Positions 8,979-17,543 are shown, counted from the first letter of the stretch. The stretch is 64,000 bases of DNA from Arthrobacter sp. P2b (GCF_900168295.1 NZ_FVZL01000004.1:186001-250000); one strand, 5' to 3'. Notes: generated from the sequence alone by a model not told the origin. Program-made: numbers and translations.

Positions 8979-9102
8979 CGGGACGGTAGTTGACCTGCGC
9001 CTAACGCCCCTTTAACCCTCCCGTAACCTGGCGGGAGCAGACTCTTATCAGCGCCTTTCCGCATCCTCCACCTGGCCAAAGCTCAACGAGGAGTTGCCCA
9101 TC

Positions 9103-9330
9103 ATGAACGCTGAATTCCCGAGTGCTGCCACTGGACAAGCCGGCGTGGGTGAAGAATTCCGGCCGGACCTGAGCAATGCCACGGTCCGGGAAGACCTGGC
9201 AAAAACCGGCCGCTGCGCAATGGTGCACCTTCCCACCGGCAGGACCTGCCTCCGCCCCCTCCGCCACCTTGGCCCCTGCGATTTCCACGGGCCCGAAGAG
9301 GCCGAGACGGTCGCCGCCACGGCCCAATAA
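9103..9330 (+). CDS. small Cys/His-rich conserved protein
   Basis: A 75-residue protein whose middle holds a compact Cys/His pattern: C-x2-H-x6-C-x5-H-x3-C-x2-H, within GRCAMVHLPTGRTC and RHLGPCDFH. The spacing suggests one structural metal site, or possibly a redox-sensitive cluster. I choose the ATG at 9103, nine bases after GAGGAG, in preference to a TTG three codons earlier. No function is known to me; similar short proteins occur in related Micrococcaceae. It stands alone between the amidase gene and another small gene. Confidence 0.65.
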   Translation: MNAEFPSAATGQAGVGEEFRPDLSNATVREDLAKTGRCAMVHLPTGRTCLRPLRHLGPCDFHGPEEAETVAATAQ

Positions 9331-9478
9331 CCGTGGCCCGGGGGCCCGGCAGCGCAGCAGCCTCGCAGCCTGGACAGCAAGGGTGCGGCACCGGGTAGTG
9401 CCGGATTGCCTGCAGGGTGTCGACTCTTGGGCACATCGGGAGGACGATTAAGGGGCAGTCACGATAAGGAGGTCTGCG

Positions 9479-9694
9479 ATGTGCTATTCATCCAGCAAGG
9501 ACTTCGGGTGGGGCGTTAAGAAGGAAACCCACCGCCAGCCTGAAGCCAAGCAGGAAACCCCGGCGGAAACTCCGGCGGAAACTCCGGAGCAGGAAGTCAA
9601 GGCACAGGACTACACGTTCTGGGCCTTCCCTAACTGGCGCAGGACGCCACGGCCCAGCACCCCCTCCGGTGAACGGAGCAAGGAAAGGGTCTGA
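9479..9694 (+). CDS. small conserved hydrophilic protein (MCYSS type)
   Basis: A 71-residue protein preceded by a near-perfect Shine-Dalgarno, AAGGAGGT. It begins MCYSSSKDFGWG, an N-terminus shared by many short actinobacterial hypotheticals. It then has three Glu-Thr-Pro-Ala-type repeats encoded by a 12-bp tandem repeat near 9558-9592, and an aromatic patch YTFWAFPNW followed by a basic tail. No membrane segment. Function unknown. Its stop codon lies inside the first unit of a 5 x 16-bp tandem repeat. Confidence 0.65.
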   Translation: MCYSSSKDFGWGVKKETHRQPEAKQETPAETPAETPEQEVKAQDYTFWAFPNWRRTPRPSTPSGERSKERV

Positions 9695-9769
9695 CACAGT
9701 GCCGGTTGAACACAGTGCCGGTCTGACGAAATGCCGGTCCGGCACAGTGCCGGTTTGATACAGTGCCGA
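9690..9769. repeat. tandem repeat, five 16-bp units
   Basis: Five head-to-tail 16-bp units (9690, 9706, 9722, 9738, 9754), each ending in a variant of ACAGTGCCGG. The last eight bases are nearly invariant and the first eight vary. The tract starts at the stop codon of the MCYSS-type gene and is followed by a GC-rich hairpin near 9775-9800. There are no spacers, so it is not CRISPR. Confidence 0.8.
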
Positions 9770-9884
9770 AGTCTCGGGAGGGCCTCCCCAAGGGGCCCTT
9801 CCGTTGCGTCCGGACTTGGCCAGGCAGGGCTTGGCCAGACGGAGCCTTCCGCCGCCGGGCCGCCTCTTGCCGGAGAATGGACGC

Positions 9885-10244
9885 ATGCCCGGTTTCTACG
9901 TACACGAAGCCACCCTCCGGCTGGACCCCGCCGCCGACTCAGCGGCGCCCGGAGCTGCGATCACCGTAGCCCTGTGCGGCAGCTGGGAGCACCCCCCGCC
10001 GTGCCCGCTCGCCGCCCACTACATTGCCGTCCAACAGGACGGACAGTCCGTGAGGCTGCGGACCGTCTTCGCGGCCGATCCACGGCAGGAAGCCGAGGTC
10101 CGGCGTCGTATTGACGCTGCGCTTGCCAAAGGATCGCAGCCCAGCCCGGACGGCATCCTGTCCCGCTGGACGCTGGTGGGGACCAAAGCTGCCGAACTGA
10201 CCACGGCAGAGCTCGAGCACGCGCAACGAATCGCCGGCAGTTAG
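9885..10244 (+). CDS. conserved hypothetical protein
   Basis: A 119-residue soluble protein. I place the start at the ATG at 9885 (MPGFYVHEATL), about seven bases after GGAGAA, although the frame is open for 27 codons upstream. It contains CGSWEHPPPCPLAAHY near residues 30-45 and ends in a charged helix (TTAELEHAQRIA). I recognise no domain and cannot assign a function. It precedes the LapA-like membrane protein gene, which has its own promoter element. Confidence 0.55.
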   Translation: MPGFYVHEATLRLDPAADSAAPGAAITVALCGSWEHPPPCPLAAHYIAVQQDGQSVRLRTVFAADPRQEAEVRRRIDAALAKGSQPSPDGILSRWTLVGTKAAELTTAELEHAQRIAGS

Positions 10245-10290
10245 CAGGCGCGGCGTTGTGCCAGCCGAAACCTCCCCGCTAAGGTGGCAT

Positions 10291-10306
10291 TATAAGCATG
10301 CTTATC
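10291..10306. promoter_or_regulatory. AGTAAG-N4-CTTACT-like palindrome
   Basis: TATAAGCATGCTTATC includes a perfect 14-bp palindrome (10292-10305) ending 20 bp before the LapA-like start. The bases after it (CTGGAAGGG) also recur after the copy at 58948, so the shared element is longer than the palindrome. Confidence 0.5.
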
Positions 10307-10325
10307 ATCCTGGAAGGGGACGTGA

Positions 10326-10748
10326 ATGAGTGCTGGACAGTACACGCCGGGGACTGACGGACCGATGGAGCCGCGCGACAATGGAACGCCGCCGGCCGAC
10401 CGGACCGGAACGCCGGGGGTACCCGCCGCGCGCCCCGCAGACTCATCACCTGCCACAACCCCGCCCGCCCCGGCAGGTGCCGGCGAACCCAAGGTGACCC
10501 GCGCCGGCGTGGTGTGGGCCGCGGTGGTAGCGGCCCTTGCGCTCCTGATCCTGCTGATTATCTTCATCCTGCAGAACCAGGACCTCGTGCTGGTCAGGTT
10601 CCTGGGCTTCGAAGGAAGCTTGCCACTGGGCATGGCACTGTTTATCGCCAGCGTGACCGGCGGGGTCCTGGTGGCGGCGGCAGGCGGCGCGCGCATCCTC
10701 CAGCTCCGCGCCAATGCCCGCCGGGCGCGGGCAACGCAGCGAAGGTAG
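10326..10748 (+). CDS. LapA-domain membrane protein
   Basis: A 140-residue protein with a Pro/Thr-rich disordered cytoplasmic N-terminus (1-55), two transmembrane helices (about 61-82 and 101-120) and a basic C-terminal tail. The stretch between them, FILQNQDLVLVRFLGFEGSLPLG, is the signature of LapA/DUF1049 proteins. These act in cell-envelope assembly, in Gram-negative bacteria in lipopolysaccharide assembly with LapB. In actinobacteria the role is not known. The gene has a GGAAGGGG ribosome-binding site and the palindromic promoter element at 10291-10306. Confidence 0.85.
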   Translation: MSAGQYTPGTDGPMEPRDNGTPPADRTGTPGVPAARPADSSPATTPPAPAGAGEPKVTRAGVVWAAVVAALALLILLIIFILQNQDLVLVRFLGFEGSLPLGMALFIASVTGGVLVAAAGGARILQLRANARRARATQRR

Positions 10749-10789
10749 AGCGCCCCGAAGCATCACAAGAGCGGAAAGCCACCGCAGGC

Positions 10790-12316
10790 TCAGAAGCTCC
10801 CGAGGTTGCGGTACTTCCCAGCCCGCGATGCCACCAGCTCGGGCACTGCGATTCCCGCAACCGACCCCAGCTCGTATTCAATCGCGCGCGCCATCCGCTC
10901 ACAGAATTCTCGCGGCTCCAGGGAGGCGTCGTCGCGTTCATCCACGATGTGGTCCACCAGGCCGTGGGCGTACAGCGACGCAACGTTCACGCCCTGTGCC
11001 TGGGCCATGGCAGGGGCAAAGGCCGTGGTCCGGTGGACAATCGCGCTGGCGCCCTCGGGAGGCAGCGGGGACAGCCAGCTGTGCTGGGCGGCGATGGTCC
11101 TGTCGGCGGGCAGCAGCGCCAGCGCCCCTCCCCCGGCCCCCTGGCCGAGCAGCACCGAGACCGACGGCGATTCCAGGCCGATCAGCTCGTGCAGCGAGCG
11201 TGCGATTTCGCCTGCAAGCCCGCCTTCTTCTGCTTCCTGTGAGAGGGCCGCGCCTGCCGTGTCGATGACCGTGAGCAGCGGCAGCCGAAGTTCCTCCGCG
11301 AGTTTCATGCCGCGCCGCGCCTCCCGCAGGGAGCCTGGCCCCATCCCGGCAGCGTCCTTCCGCAGCGGGCGGGCGTGCCCCAGGACGATGCAGGACTGGC
11401 TGCCGAAGCGGGCCAGGGCCAGCAGTAGCCCGGGGTCCTTCTCCCCTTGCCCGGTTCCGTTCAGCGGCAGGGCGTCGGTGGCACCGTATTTGAGGAGCTG
11501 GCGCAGGTCGGGCCGCCGGGGCCGGCGGGAGATTTCGATCGACGTCCAGGCGTCCACGGGGGCGGGCCGGACGGCCAGGGTGGCAGGTGCGGCAGGCTGG
11601 TCAGCCGGCTGGGAGGACTGGTCCTGGCGGGGCGTCAGGATATCCAGCGCCCTGCCCACCAGGTCGGCCAGGTGGCCGGGTTCCACCACGCCGTCGATCA
11701 GCCCCTTGTTGAACAGGTTCTCGGCCACCTGCACGTTGTCCGGGAACGTTTCCCCGTGCAGTGCCTCATAGACCCTAGGGCCCAGAAAGCCCAGCAGTGC
11801 GCCGGGCTCGGCCACGTTGATGTGCCCCAAAGATCCCCAGGAGGCCATCACCCCGCCGGTGGTGGGGTGGCGGAGGTAGACCAGGTAGGGAAGGCCTGCC
11901 TGCCGGTGCGCCCGGACCGCGCCGGTGATCTTGACCATGGACAGGAACGCGAGGGTCCCCTCCTGCATGCGCGTGCCGCCGGACGCGGGCCCGGCCAGCA
12001 ACGGCAGCCCTTCGGCGGTGGCACGCTCCACGGCAGCCACGATCCGTTCCGCTGCCGCGTGGCCGATGGATCCCGCGAGGAAGGAGAATTCACTGACGAT
12101 GACCGCCACACGACGGCCGCGGATGAGGCCGGCGCCGGTGATGACGGATTCGTCGGTGCCGCTGCGTTCCCTCGCCTTGGCCAGGTCCCGGGCGTAGTCG
12201 TCGGACAGCGCCGGCTCCTGCGCCGGTGTGTCCCAGGAGATGAAGGAGCCCTCGTCCACCACAATGTCCAGCAGTTCCGCGGCGCTGAGGTGCCGCACCT
12301 TTTCGGTCGTGGGCAT
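10790..12316 (-). CDS. fused carboxyltransferase (AccD-like plus AccA-like halves)
   Basis: A 508-residue protein with two crotonase-fold carboxyltransferase domains. The first half (about 1-235) resembles AccD without its zinc finger, with GPASGGTRMQEG and TTGGVMASWGSLGH, an acyl-CoA oxyanion-hole region. The second half (about 280-508) resembles AccA, with GQGAGGGALAL. No biotin carboxylase or biotin-carrier gene is adjacent. It may therefore pair with a distant one, or work as a decarboxylase like the MdcD/MdcE subunits of malonate decarboxylase. It ends the operon with the CoA-transferase gene, one base apart, and the MatC-like carrier, which favours a malonate-like substrate (inference). 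Confidence 0.8.
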   Translation of the reverse strand: MPTTEKVRHLSAAELLDIVVDEGSFISWDTPAQEPALSDDYARDLAKARERSGTDESVITGAGLIRGRRVAVIVSEFSFLAGSIGHAAAERIVAAVERATAEGLPLLAGPASGGTRMQEGTLAFLSMVKITGAVRAHRQAGLPYLVYLRHPTTGGVMASWGSLGHINVAEPGALLGFLGPRVYEALHGETFPDNVQVAENLFNKGLIDGVVEPGHLADLVGRALDILTPRQDQSSQPADQPAAPATLAVRPAPVDAWTSIEISRRPRRPDLRQLLKYGATDALPLNGTGQGEKDPGLLLALARFGSQSCIVLGHARPLRKDAAGMGPGSLREARRGMKLAEELRLPLLTVIDTAGAALSQEAEEGGLAGEIARSLHELIGLESPSVSVLLGQGAGGGALALLPADRTIAAQHSWLSPLPPEGASAIVHRTTAFAPAMAQAQGVNVASLYAHGLVDHIVDERDDASLEPREFCERMARAIEYELGSVAGIAVPELVASRAGKYRNLGSF

Positions 12317-12317
12317 G

Positions 12318-13544
12318 CTATTTCACCCCGGCGGTGGCGGCAGTTGCATCGGCAGGGACAAGGCCCAGCCACTGCCGGATGGATTCGCCGTCGGCGTCCA
12401 GCAGCGGCGGGGCCGCATGCTCGGTGACGGTGGTTTCCGCGGTGTCGCCGGGGGCGAAGAACCGCAGCGGGGGGCCGGGCAGGCTGACTTTGCCGAGCAG
12501 CGGGTGGTCGACGTCCACCACCAGGCCCTGGGACGCCACCTGCTCCCAGGCGTACACCTCGTCCAGCGAGCGGACCTTGCCGGCCGGGATCCCGGCGTCG
12601 TTAAGCTTTTGCAGCAGTTCCGCGGCGCCGTAGCCGGCAAAGACGCGTTCGACGGCGGCAATCACCCCGGCGCGGTTCCGCACCCTTTCGGCGTTGCTGG
12701 CAAAGCCGGGGGCGGCGGGGTCCAGGCCGAAGGCGGCCGCGAAGGAGGCCCACAGCTTTTCGCTGCCGACGCTGATCTGGACGCTGCCGTCCTTGCAGGC
12801 GAACAGGCCATAGGGGGCGATGGACGGGTGGTGGTTGCCCTGCGCCTGCGGCACTTCCCCGGCCACGGTGGTGCGGGTGCCCTGGAAGGCGTGGACCCCG
12901 ATCAGGGATGCCAACAACGAGGTGCGCACCACCTGGCCGTGGCCGGTCCGGTCGCGTTCAACCAGCGCCGCCAGTACCCCGAACGCCCCGTTCATCCCGG
13001 CCAGCAGGTCGGCAATGGGGACGCCCACGCGCTGCGGATCGTCCGGACCGGACCCGGTGAGGGACATCAGGCCCGCCTCCCCCTGGAGGATCTGGTCGTA
13101 CCCGCTGCGCTGCGACTCGGGACCGTCGTGGCCGAACCCCGTGATGGACAGGATCACCAGCCGCGGGTTGAGTTCGTGCATGGCCGCGGTCGAGAAGCCC
13201 AGCCGGTCCATGACGCCGGGGCGGAAGTTCTCGATCACCACATCAGCCCGCTTCAGGAGCCCGCGCAGCACGGCCTGGCCGTCCCCGCTCTTGAGGTCCA
13301 GGCTGATGGATTCCTTGTTCCGGTTGCAGGACATGAAATAGGTGGACTGCAGGTCGTCCTCGGGTCCTACGAAGGGCGGACCCCAGCCGCGGGTGTCGTC
13401 ACCGGTTCCGGGGTTCTCCACCTTGATGACGCGGGCGCCCAAATCAGCCAGCATCATGCCGGCATGCGGTCCGGCCAGCGCCCGGCTCAGGTCAACGACC
13501 GTGTGCCCGGCCAGGGGGCCTTGGGGGTTGTCAGCTCTGCTCAT
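12318..13544 (-). CDS. CaiB/BaiF family (class III) CoA-transferase
   Basis: A 408-residue class III CoA-transferase, which moves CoA between carboxylic acids by way of an aspartyl-CoA intermediate. Family hallmarks are LAGHTVVDLSRALAGP at the N-terminus, LGARVIKVENP, the nucleotide-contact RNKESISLDLK and VVIENFRPGVMDRLG. The product length is normal. It lies between the MatC-like transporter gene and the fused carboxyltransferase on one strand, with gaps of 66 and 1 nt, so a role in activating the imported dicarboxylate to its CoA thioester is the simplest reading. Acceptor and donor acids are unknown. Confidence 0.9.
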   Translation of the reverse strand: MSRADNPQGPLAGHTVVDLSRALAGPHAGMMLADLGARVIKVENPGTGDDTRGWGPPFVGPEDDLQSTYFMSCNRNKESISLDLKSGDGQAVLRGLLKRADVVIENFRPGVMDRLGFSTAAMHELNPRLVILSITGFGHDGPESQRSGYDQILQGEAGLMSLTGSGPDDPQRVGVPIADLLAGMNGAFGVLAALVERDRTGHGQVVRTSLLASLIGVHAFQGTRTTVAGEVPQAQGNHHPSIAPYGLFACKDGSVQISVGSEKLWASFAAAFGLDPAAPGFASNAERVRNRAGVIAAVERVFAGYGAAELLQKLNDAGIPAGKVRSLDEVYAWEQVASQGLVVDVDHPLLGKVSLPGPPLRFFAPGDTAETTVTEHAAPPLLDADGESIRQWLGLVPADATAATAGVK

Positions 13545-13610
13545 GTGCTGGTTCCTTTTCTGAAGATGCGATGGGGCCGTGAAGCCGGCCGGTGAGGGGG
13601 CTTGGGGCGG

Positions 13611-14975
13611 CTACAACCAACCGGGGACCACGAGCGCCAGCCAGGCCAGGGCGGGGCCGGCCACGATCACGATGCCGCTGTAGCCGAGGATCTGCTTGTA
13701 GAACCGGTCCTTGTCCACGCCCTCGGGCGCGTTGGCCAGGACCAGGGCGCCGTTGGTGGAGAAGGGCGAGACGTCCACGATGGTGGCGGCAACTGCCAGG
13801 GCGCAGATCACGCCGACGGCACCAATTTCACCGGTGGACAGGAACGGCACCGCGAGCGGGATAAGTGCGGCCAGGATTGCGGTGGAGGAGGCGAAGGCGG
13901 AGACCACGGCACCGATGTAGCAGATGAGGAGGGCCGCGAGGAGGGGCATGCCCATGCCGGCCACGCCGTTGGAGACGAACTCGATGGTTCCGGCTTCCTC
14001 CAGCACCCCGACGAATGTCAGCATGCCGCAGATCAGCAGCACCGTGGACCAGCTGATCTTGTTGATTGCACCCTTCTGGGCGGCGGGAGAGACCAGGGCC
14101 AGCACGATGGCGATGGTGATGGAGACAAACCCGACGTCAACCTTGAACCCGAGGGCGACGACGGCCAGGGCGATCAGGCCGCCGATGGTCACCAGCTGCG
14201 GGATCCGCTGGGACCGTTCCTTGGTGGCGGCCACGCCGTCGCCTGCCGGGTCGCGGGGGCCGTACATGCCGGAGCCGAAGCCCTTGAAGGCAACGTCGCC
14301 GGCCTTGGCTCCGACGCTGACGGCCATCCGCGCTTCGGCGGCCTGTTCCACGAAGTGGCTCATCTTGGAGGACAGGAGTGCCCGCCCGCCCAGGACCACA
14401 AAGAGCACCAGGGCGATGATGATGTTGAAGACCAGGCTGGACAGGAACAGCGCGGTGGGGCTGAAGGCCAGGTCGGTTTTGGCCAGGATGCCGTTTACGG
14501 TGACGCCGTACACGGCGATGGGCGAGAAGCCGCCGGCCTGGGCGCCGTGGATGACCATCATGCCCATCAGCAATGGGCTGATCTTGTACTTCCCGGCGAA
14601 GCTGAGGGCGATGGGGGCAATGATTGCGACGGCGGCGGGAGACAGCGCGCCAACGGCGGTGATGACTGCGGTGATGGCGAACATCACCCAGGGAATCAGG
14701 GCCACCCGGCTTCCCACGAGCTTGACGGCACCGCGCACCAGGAGGTCGATGGTTCCGTTGTTCTGGGCAATGGCGAACAGGTACGTGACGCCCACGATGG
14801 TCAGGAAGAGGCCGCCGGGGAAGTTGGCCAGGATGTCGTTGGTGGACATGCCCAGCACCACGGTGCCGAGCAGGAAGGCGCCAACGAAGGCGAGTGCGCC
14901 CATGTTCAGGGGCAGGACGGTGGCAAGCAGGAACATCGCCGCCAGGATGATGATCGACAAGACAGGAGCGGACAT
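13611..14975 (-). CDS. MatC/SLC13-type dicarboxylate carrier
   Basis: A 454-residue ion-transporter-superfamily permease with about 12 hydrophobic segments. The N-terminal half fits the MatC_N (malonate/dicarboxylate carrier) domain. Two re-entrant-loop regions, near GALSPAAVAIIAPIAL and SAFASSTAILAALIPLA, are in the positions of the substrate loops of SLC13-like carriers. A CoA-transferase and a carboxyltransferase-like enzyme follow, and a GntR regulator is divergent. This is the arrangement of matR-matC loci for malonate, but matA and matB are absent. Substrate is inferred only. Confidence 0.85.
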   Translation of the reverse strand: MSAPVLSIIILAAMFLLATVLPLNMGALAFVGAFLLGTVVLGMSTNDILANFPGGLFLTIVGVTYLFAIAQNNGTIDLLVRGAVKLVGSRVALIPWVMFAITAVITAVGALSPAAVAIIAPIALSFAGKYKISPLLMGMMVIHGAQAGGFSPIAVYGVTVNGILAKTDLAFSPTALFLSSLVFNIIIALVLFVVLGGRALLSSKMSHFVEQAAEARMAVSVGAKAGDVAFKGFGSGMYGPRDPAGDGVAATKERSQRIPQLVTIGGLIALAVVALGFKVDVGFVSITIAIVLALVSPAAQKGAINKISWSTVLLICGMLTFVGVLEEAGTIEFVSNGVAGMGMPLLAALLICYIGAVVSAFASSTAILAALIPLAVPFLSTGEIGAVGVICALAVAATIVDVSPFSTNGALVLANAPEGVDKDRFYKQILGYSGIVIVAGPALAWLALVVPGWL

Positions 14976-15020
14976 CGTTGGTCCTCCATTGGGGAAGAAA
15001 AATGTGACGTGAGTAACTGG

Positions 15021-15049
15021 CTCACTGGACTAGCCTCCTAGACAGTGAG
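15021..15049. promoter_or_regulatory. inverted repeat between matC-like gene and GntR regulator
   Basis: CTCACTGGACTAG and CTAGACAGTGAG form an imperfect inverted repeat with 12-13-bp arms, in the 134-bp gap between the divergent transporter and regulator genes. A FadR-type regulator could bind here to control both; direct evidence is lacking. Confidence 0.45.
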
Positions 15050-15109
15050 TCTATCTGTCAATAGCTGCCCCCTGTACTCTTGAAGGAACGACGACGGAGC
15101 GAGGGCTTT

Positions 15110-15808
15110 GTGGAGAAGACATCACGGCTTGGACTGGAGCGGGTGACGCGTCCGCGGCTGTACGAACAGCTGGTGGAGCAGATCCTTGCCTATATCGAGT
15201 CAGCCCAGCTGGGGCCGGGCGACCTCCTGCCTGCCGAGCGGGACCTCGCCGAGCGGCTTGGGGTGTCCCGCGCCACCCTGGCCCAGGCCCTGGTGGCCCT
15301 TGAGGTCCTGGGCGTTATCGATGTGCAGCACGGCACGGGCGCGGTCCTTGCGCGCCGTCCGAGCGTTGCATCCGTCATCAAAGGATTGCGTGAGCACCGG
15401 AGCCGGCTGCCGGAGATCGTGGAGGCGCGCAGCACCCTGGAGGTCAAACTGGCTGCGCTCGCAGCGGCCCGCCGCACCGACGACGACTTGAAGGCGATCG
15501 ACGAGGCCCTGGACGTCATGGCCAGGGAGATCAGCGACGGCGACCGCGGCACCCATGGCGACGAACTCTTCCATCAGGCCATCACGGCTGCGGCCCATTC
15601 CTCGGTGCTGGCCCAGCTCATGGCGTTTATCGCGGAGATGATCCTCGAAACACGCATGGAATCGCTGGGCCAGCCGGGCCGGCCCGAGCAGTCCCTTGCC
15701 TCGCACCGCAAGATCGCCGATGCCATCCGGGCGCAGGATGCGGAAGGGGCAGCAGAGGCCATGCTGGCCCACATCGACCTCGTTTCGGATGTGGAGCTGC
15801 TCCGCTAG
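15110..15808 (+). CDS. FadR-subfamily GntR transcriptional regulator
   Basis: A 232-residue regulator with an N-terminal winged helix (about 12-77, including LPAERDLAERLGVSRATLAQAL) and a C-terminal all-helical FCD ligand domain. FCD domains bind small organic acids through a metal site, matching the dicarboxylate theme of the divergent operon. I prefer the GTG at 15110, preceded by GGAGCGAGGG, to a TTG ten codons upstream. It probably controls the divergent carrier/CoA-transferase/carboxyltransferase operon through the inverted repeat at 15021-15049. Confidence 0.88.
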   Translation: MEKTSRLGLERVTRPRLYEQLVEQILAYIESAQLGPGDLLPAERDLAERLGVSRATLAQALVALEVLGVIDVQHGTGAVLARRPSVASVIKGLREHRSRLPEIVEARSTLEVKLAALAAARRTDDDLKAIDEALDVMAREISDGDRGTHGDELFHQAITAAAHSSVLAQLMAFIAEMILETRMESLGQPGRPEQSLASHRKIADAIRAQDAEGAAEAMLAHIDLVSDVELLR

Positions 15809-16018
15809 ACGGCGTCCCTCGAGGCGAGAGCACAACTCCCCGCCAAAAGGTCATGTCCCCCTGGAACGCACGGGGGAATAGCCCATCCGGAGGGGAATTT
15901 TGCGCCGACACGCCGGGCTGTCTGGAGCACCGGACAGCCGGGGGCAATGTCCTGTTCTTATCGGGCCGCAAACCCAGTGTGATGGAACCCACGTTTTATC
16001 ACCCAAGGAGTTTTGGCC
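15809..16018. other. intergenic leader of the NCS1 permease with two hairpins
   Basis: This 210-bp gap holds a short hairpin with TCCCCC/GGGGGA arms (15856-15877), which may end the regulator transcript. A second one has GGCTGTC/GACAGCC arms (15916-15939). I could not match the region to a known riboswitch consensus. It ends in an AAGGAG ribosome-binding site eight bases before the permease start. Confidence 0.4.
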
Positions 16019-17470
16019 ATGGCCGCAGGAAGTACAGCCGTAGAGGCACGTTCAATCGAAATGATTCCGCCCGGCGAGCGCCACGGCAGCCCGCGTGGGC
16101 AGTTCACGCTCTGGTTTGGCGCCAATGCGCAGATCACTGCCATCGTGGACGGCGCGCTGGCAGTAGTGTTTGGCGCGGACGCGTTCTGGGCAATAGTCGG
16201 CCTGCTGGTGGGCAACGTGGTGGGCGGTGCGGTGATGGCCCTGCACTCGGCGCAGGGCCCCAGGCTGGGCCTTCCGCAGATGATTTCCAGCCGTGCGCAG
16301 TTCGGCGTCTACGGGGCGGTGATCCCGCTGGTGCTGGTCATCCTGATGTACATCGGATTCGCGTCGACGGGCACCGTCCTTTCAGGCCAGGCGATCAACC
16401 TGATGCTCGGGGTGGAGGCGCCCGCCGTCGGAATCCTGATCTTCGGCGCCGCCACCGCCCTGCTGGCCATCCTCGGCTACAAGTACATCCATGCCCTGGG
16501 CCGGATCGCCACCGTAGTGGGGCTGGCCGGGTTCCTGTACCTGACGGTGGCGGTCTTCACGAAGTTCGACGTGACGCAGGTGATGATGGTCAAGGGCTTC
16601 GAGTGGCCCACGTTCCTGACCGCGATCGCCCTCGGCGCCGGCTGGCAGCTGACCTTCGGCCCCTACGTCGCCGACTACTCCCGCTACCTGCCGGCCAGCA
16701 CGTCGGAGCGGAAGACCTTTTGGTACACTTTCGCCGGATCGGTGGGCGGCGCGCAGTGGGCCATGACCCTGGGCGCGATCGCCGGCGGCCTCTCCGCAGC
16801 CAAGCTGGGCGGTGACTTCCTGAAAAACCAGGTGGGCTACATGGGCGACCTTGCCGGCGGCGGGCTGATCGCCGTCTTCATCTACCTGATGATCGTCACC
16901 GGCAAACTCACGGTCAACTGCCTCAACGCGTACGGGGCCTTCATGTGCGGCGTCACCATCAGCACCGCCGTCAACCGCCGCGACTCGGTGTCCAAAACAC
17001 TGCGGATTGTGTTCATTGTTGCGGTGATCAGCGCCAGCGTCCTCATCGCGCTCTTCGCCAGCAAGGATTTCCTGAACCTCTTCAAGAACTTCGTCCTGCT
17101 GCTGCTGATGGTGTTCACGCCCTGGTCGGTGATCAACCTCGTGGACTACTACAAGATCTCCCGCGACCGCCTGGACATCCCGGCGCTGTACAACCCGGAC
17201 GGACGGTACGGCCGCTGGAACGCGGCTGCGCTGGTCTCGTATGGAGTCGGCGTCGTAATCCAGATCCCGTTCCTGGCGCAGGCGCTGTACACCGGTCCCG
17301 TCACCAAGTTGCTGGGCGGCGCGGACATCTCCTGGCTGGTGGGGATCGTGGTCACCCTCGCCATCTACTACCCCTGGGCCAAGGCCACCAACCGGGCGCC
17401 CGCGGAGTCCATCTACCCGCCCGCTCCGGCGGAGGACAGGGTTCCGCTGGCAGCCGCGGGCAAAGCCTAA
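16019..17470 (+). CDS. NCS1-family nucleobase/cation symporter
   Basis: A 483-residue permease of the purine-cytosine permease (NCS1) group with about 12 transmembrane helices. Typical features are WFGANAQITAIVDGALAVVFG in helix 1 and FGPYVADYSRYLP, the helix 6 region that contacts substrate. It imports a purine, pyrimidine, hydantoin or related compound, and the exact one cannot be inferred. The ATG at 16019 is chosen because AAGGAG lies eight bases before it; a TTG two codons earlier is less likely. The gene ends at a long dispersed palindrome (17474-17540). Confidence 0.88.
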   Translation: MAAGSTAVEARSIEMIPPGERHGSPRGQFTLWFGANAQITAIVDGALAVVFGADAFWAIVGLLVGNVVGGAVMALHSAQGPRLGLPQMISSRAQFGVYGAVIPLVLVILMYIGFASTGTVLSGQAINLMLGVEAPAVGILIFGAATALLAILGYKYIHALGRIATVVGLAGFLYLTVAVFTKFDVTQVMMVKGFEWPTFLTAIALGAGWQLTFGPYVADYSRYLPASTSERKTFWYTFAGSVGGAQWAMTLGAIAGGLSAAKLGGDFLKNQVGYMGDLAGGGLIAVFIYLMIVTGKLTVNCLNAYGAFMCGVTISTAVNRRDSVSKTLRIVFIVAVISASVLIALFASKDFLNLFKNFVLLLLMVFTPWSVINLVDYYKISRDRLDIPALYNPDGRYGRWNAAALVSYGVGVVIQIPFLAQALYTGPVTKLLGGADISWLVGIVVTLAIYYPWAKATNRAPAESIYPPAPAEDRVPLAAAGKA

Positions 17471-17473
17471 AAG

Positions 17474-17540
17474 CCGGATGCCCTATCACCTCTGGTCCCT
17501 AAAACCGTGTCTTAGGGACCAGACGTGATAGCGCATCCGG
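17474..17540. repeat. dispersed long palindrome, copy A
   Basis: Arms of 29 bp starting CCGGATGC, with 27 of 29 positions paired, around a 9-nt loop. It lies between the convergent NCS1 permease and DUF4190 genes, so it can serve as a bidirectional terminator. The arm shares the pattern ATGC-N-CTATCAC-N-T-N-TGGTCC with copy B at 23109-23174, marking one repeat family. Confidence 0.75.
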
Positions 17541-17543
17541 GGG

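Noticed and set aside
9690..9769. Possible CRISPR array
   Set aside because: The units are 16 bp with no spacers, and no cas genes are present anywhere in the window.
10790..12316. Ordinary acyl-CoA carboxylase beta subunit (PccB type)
   Set aside because: The N-terminus lacks the typical KQHA-x-GK-x2-ARER block, and the layout is a fusion of AccD-like and AccA-like halves, so a specific PccB name was not given.
15878..16018. Possible riboswitch before the NCS1 permease
   Set aside because: Two simple hairpins are present, but no purine, TPP, guanidine or preQ1 consensus could be recognised by eye.
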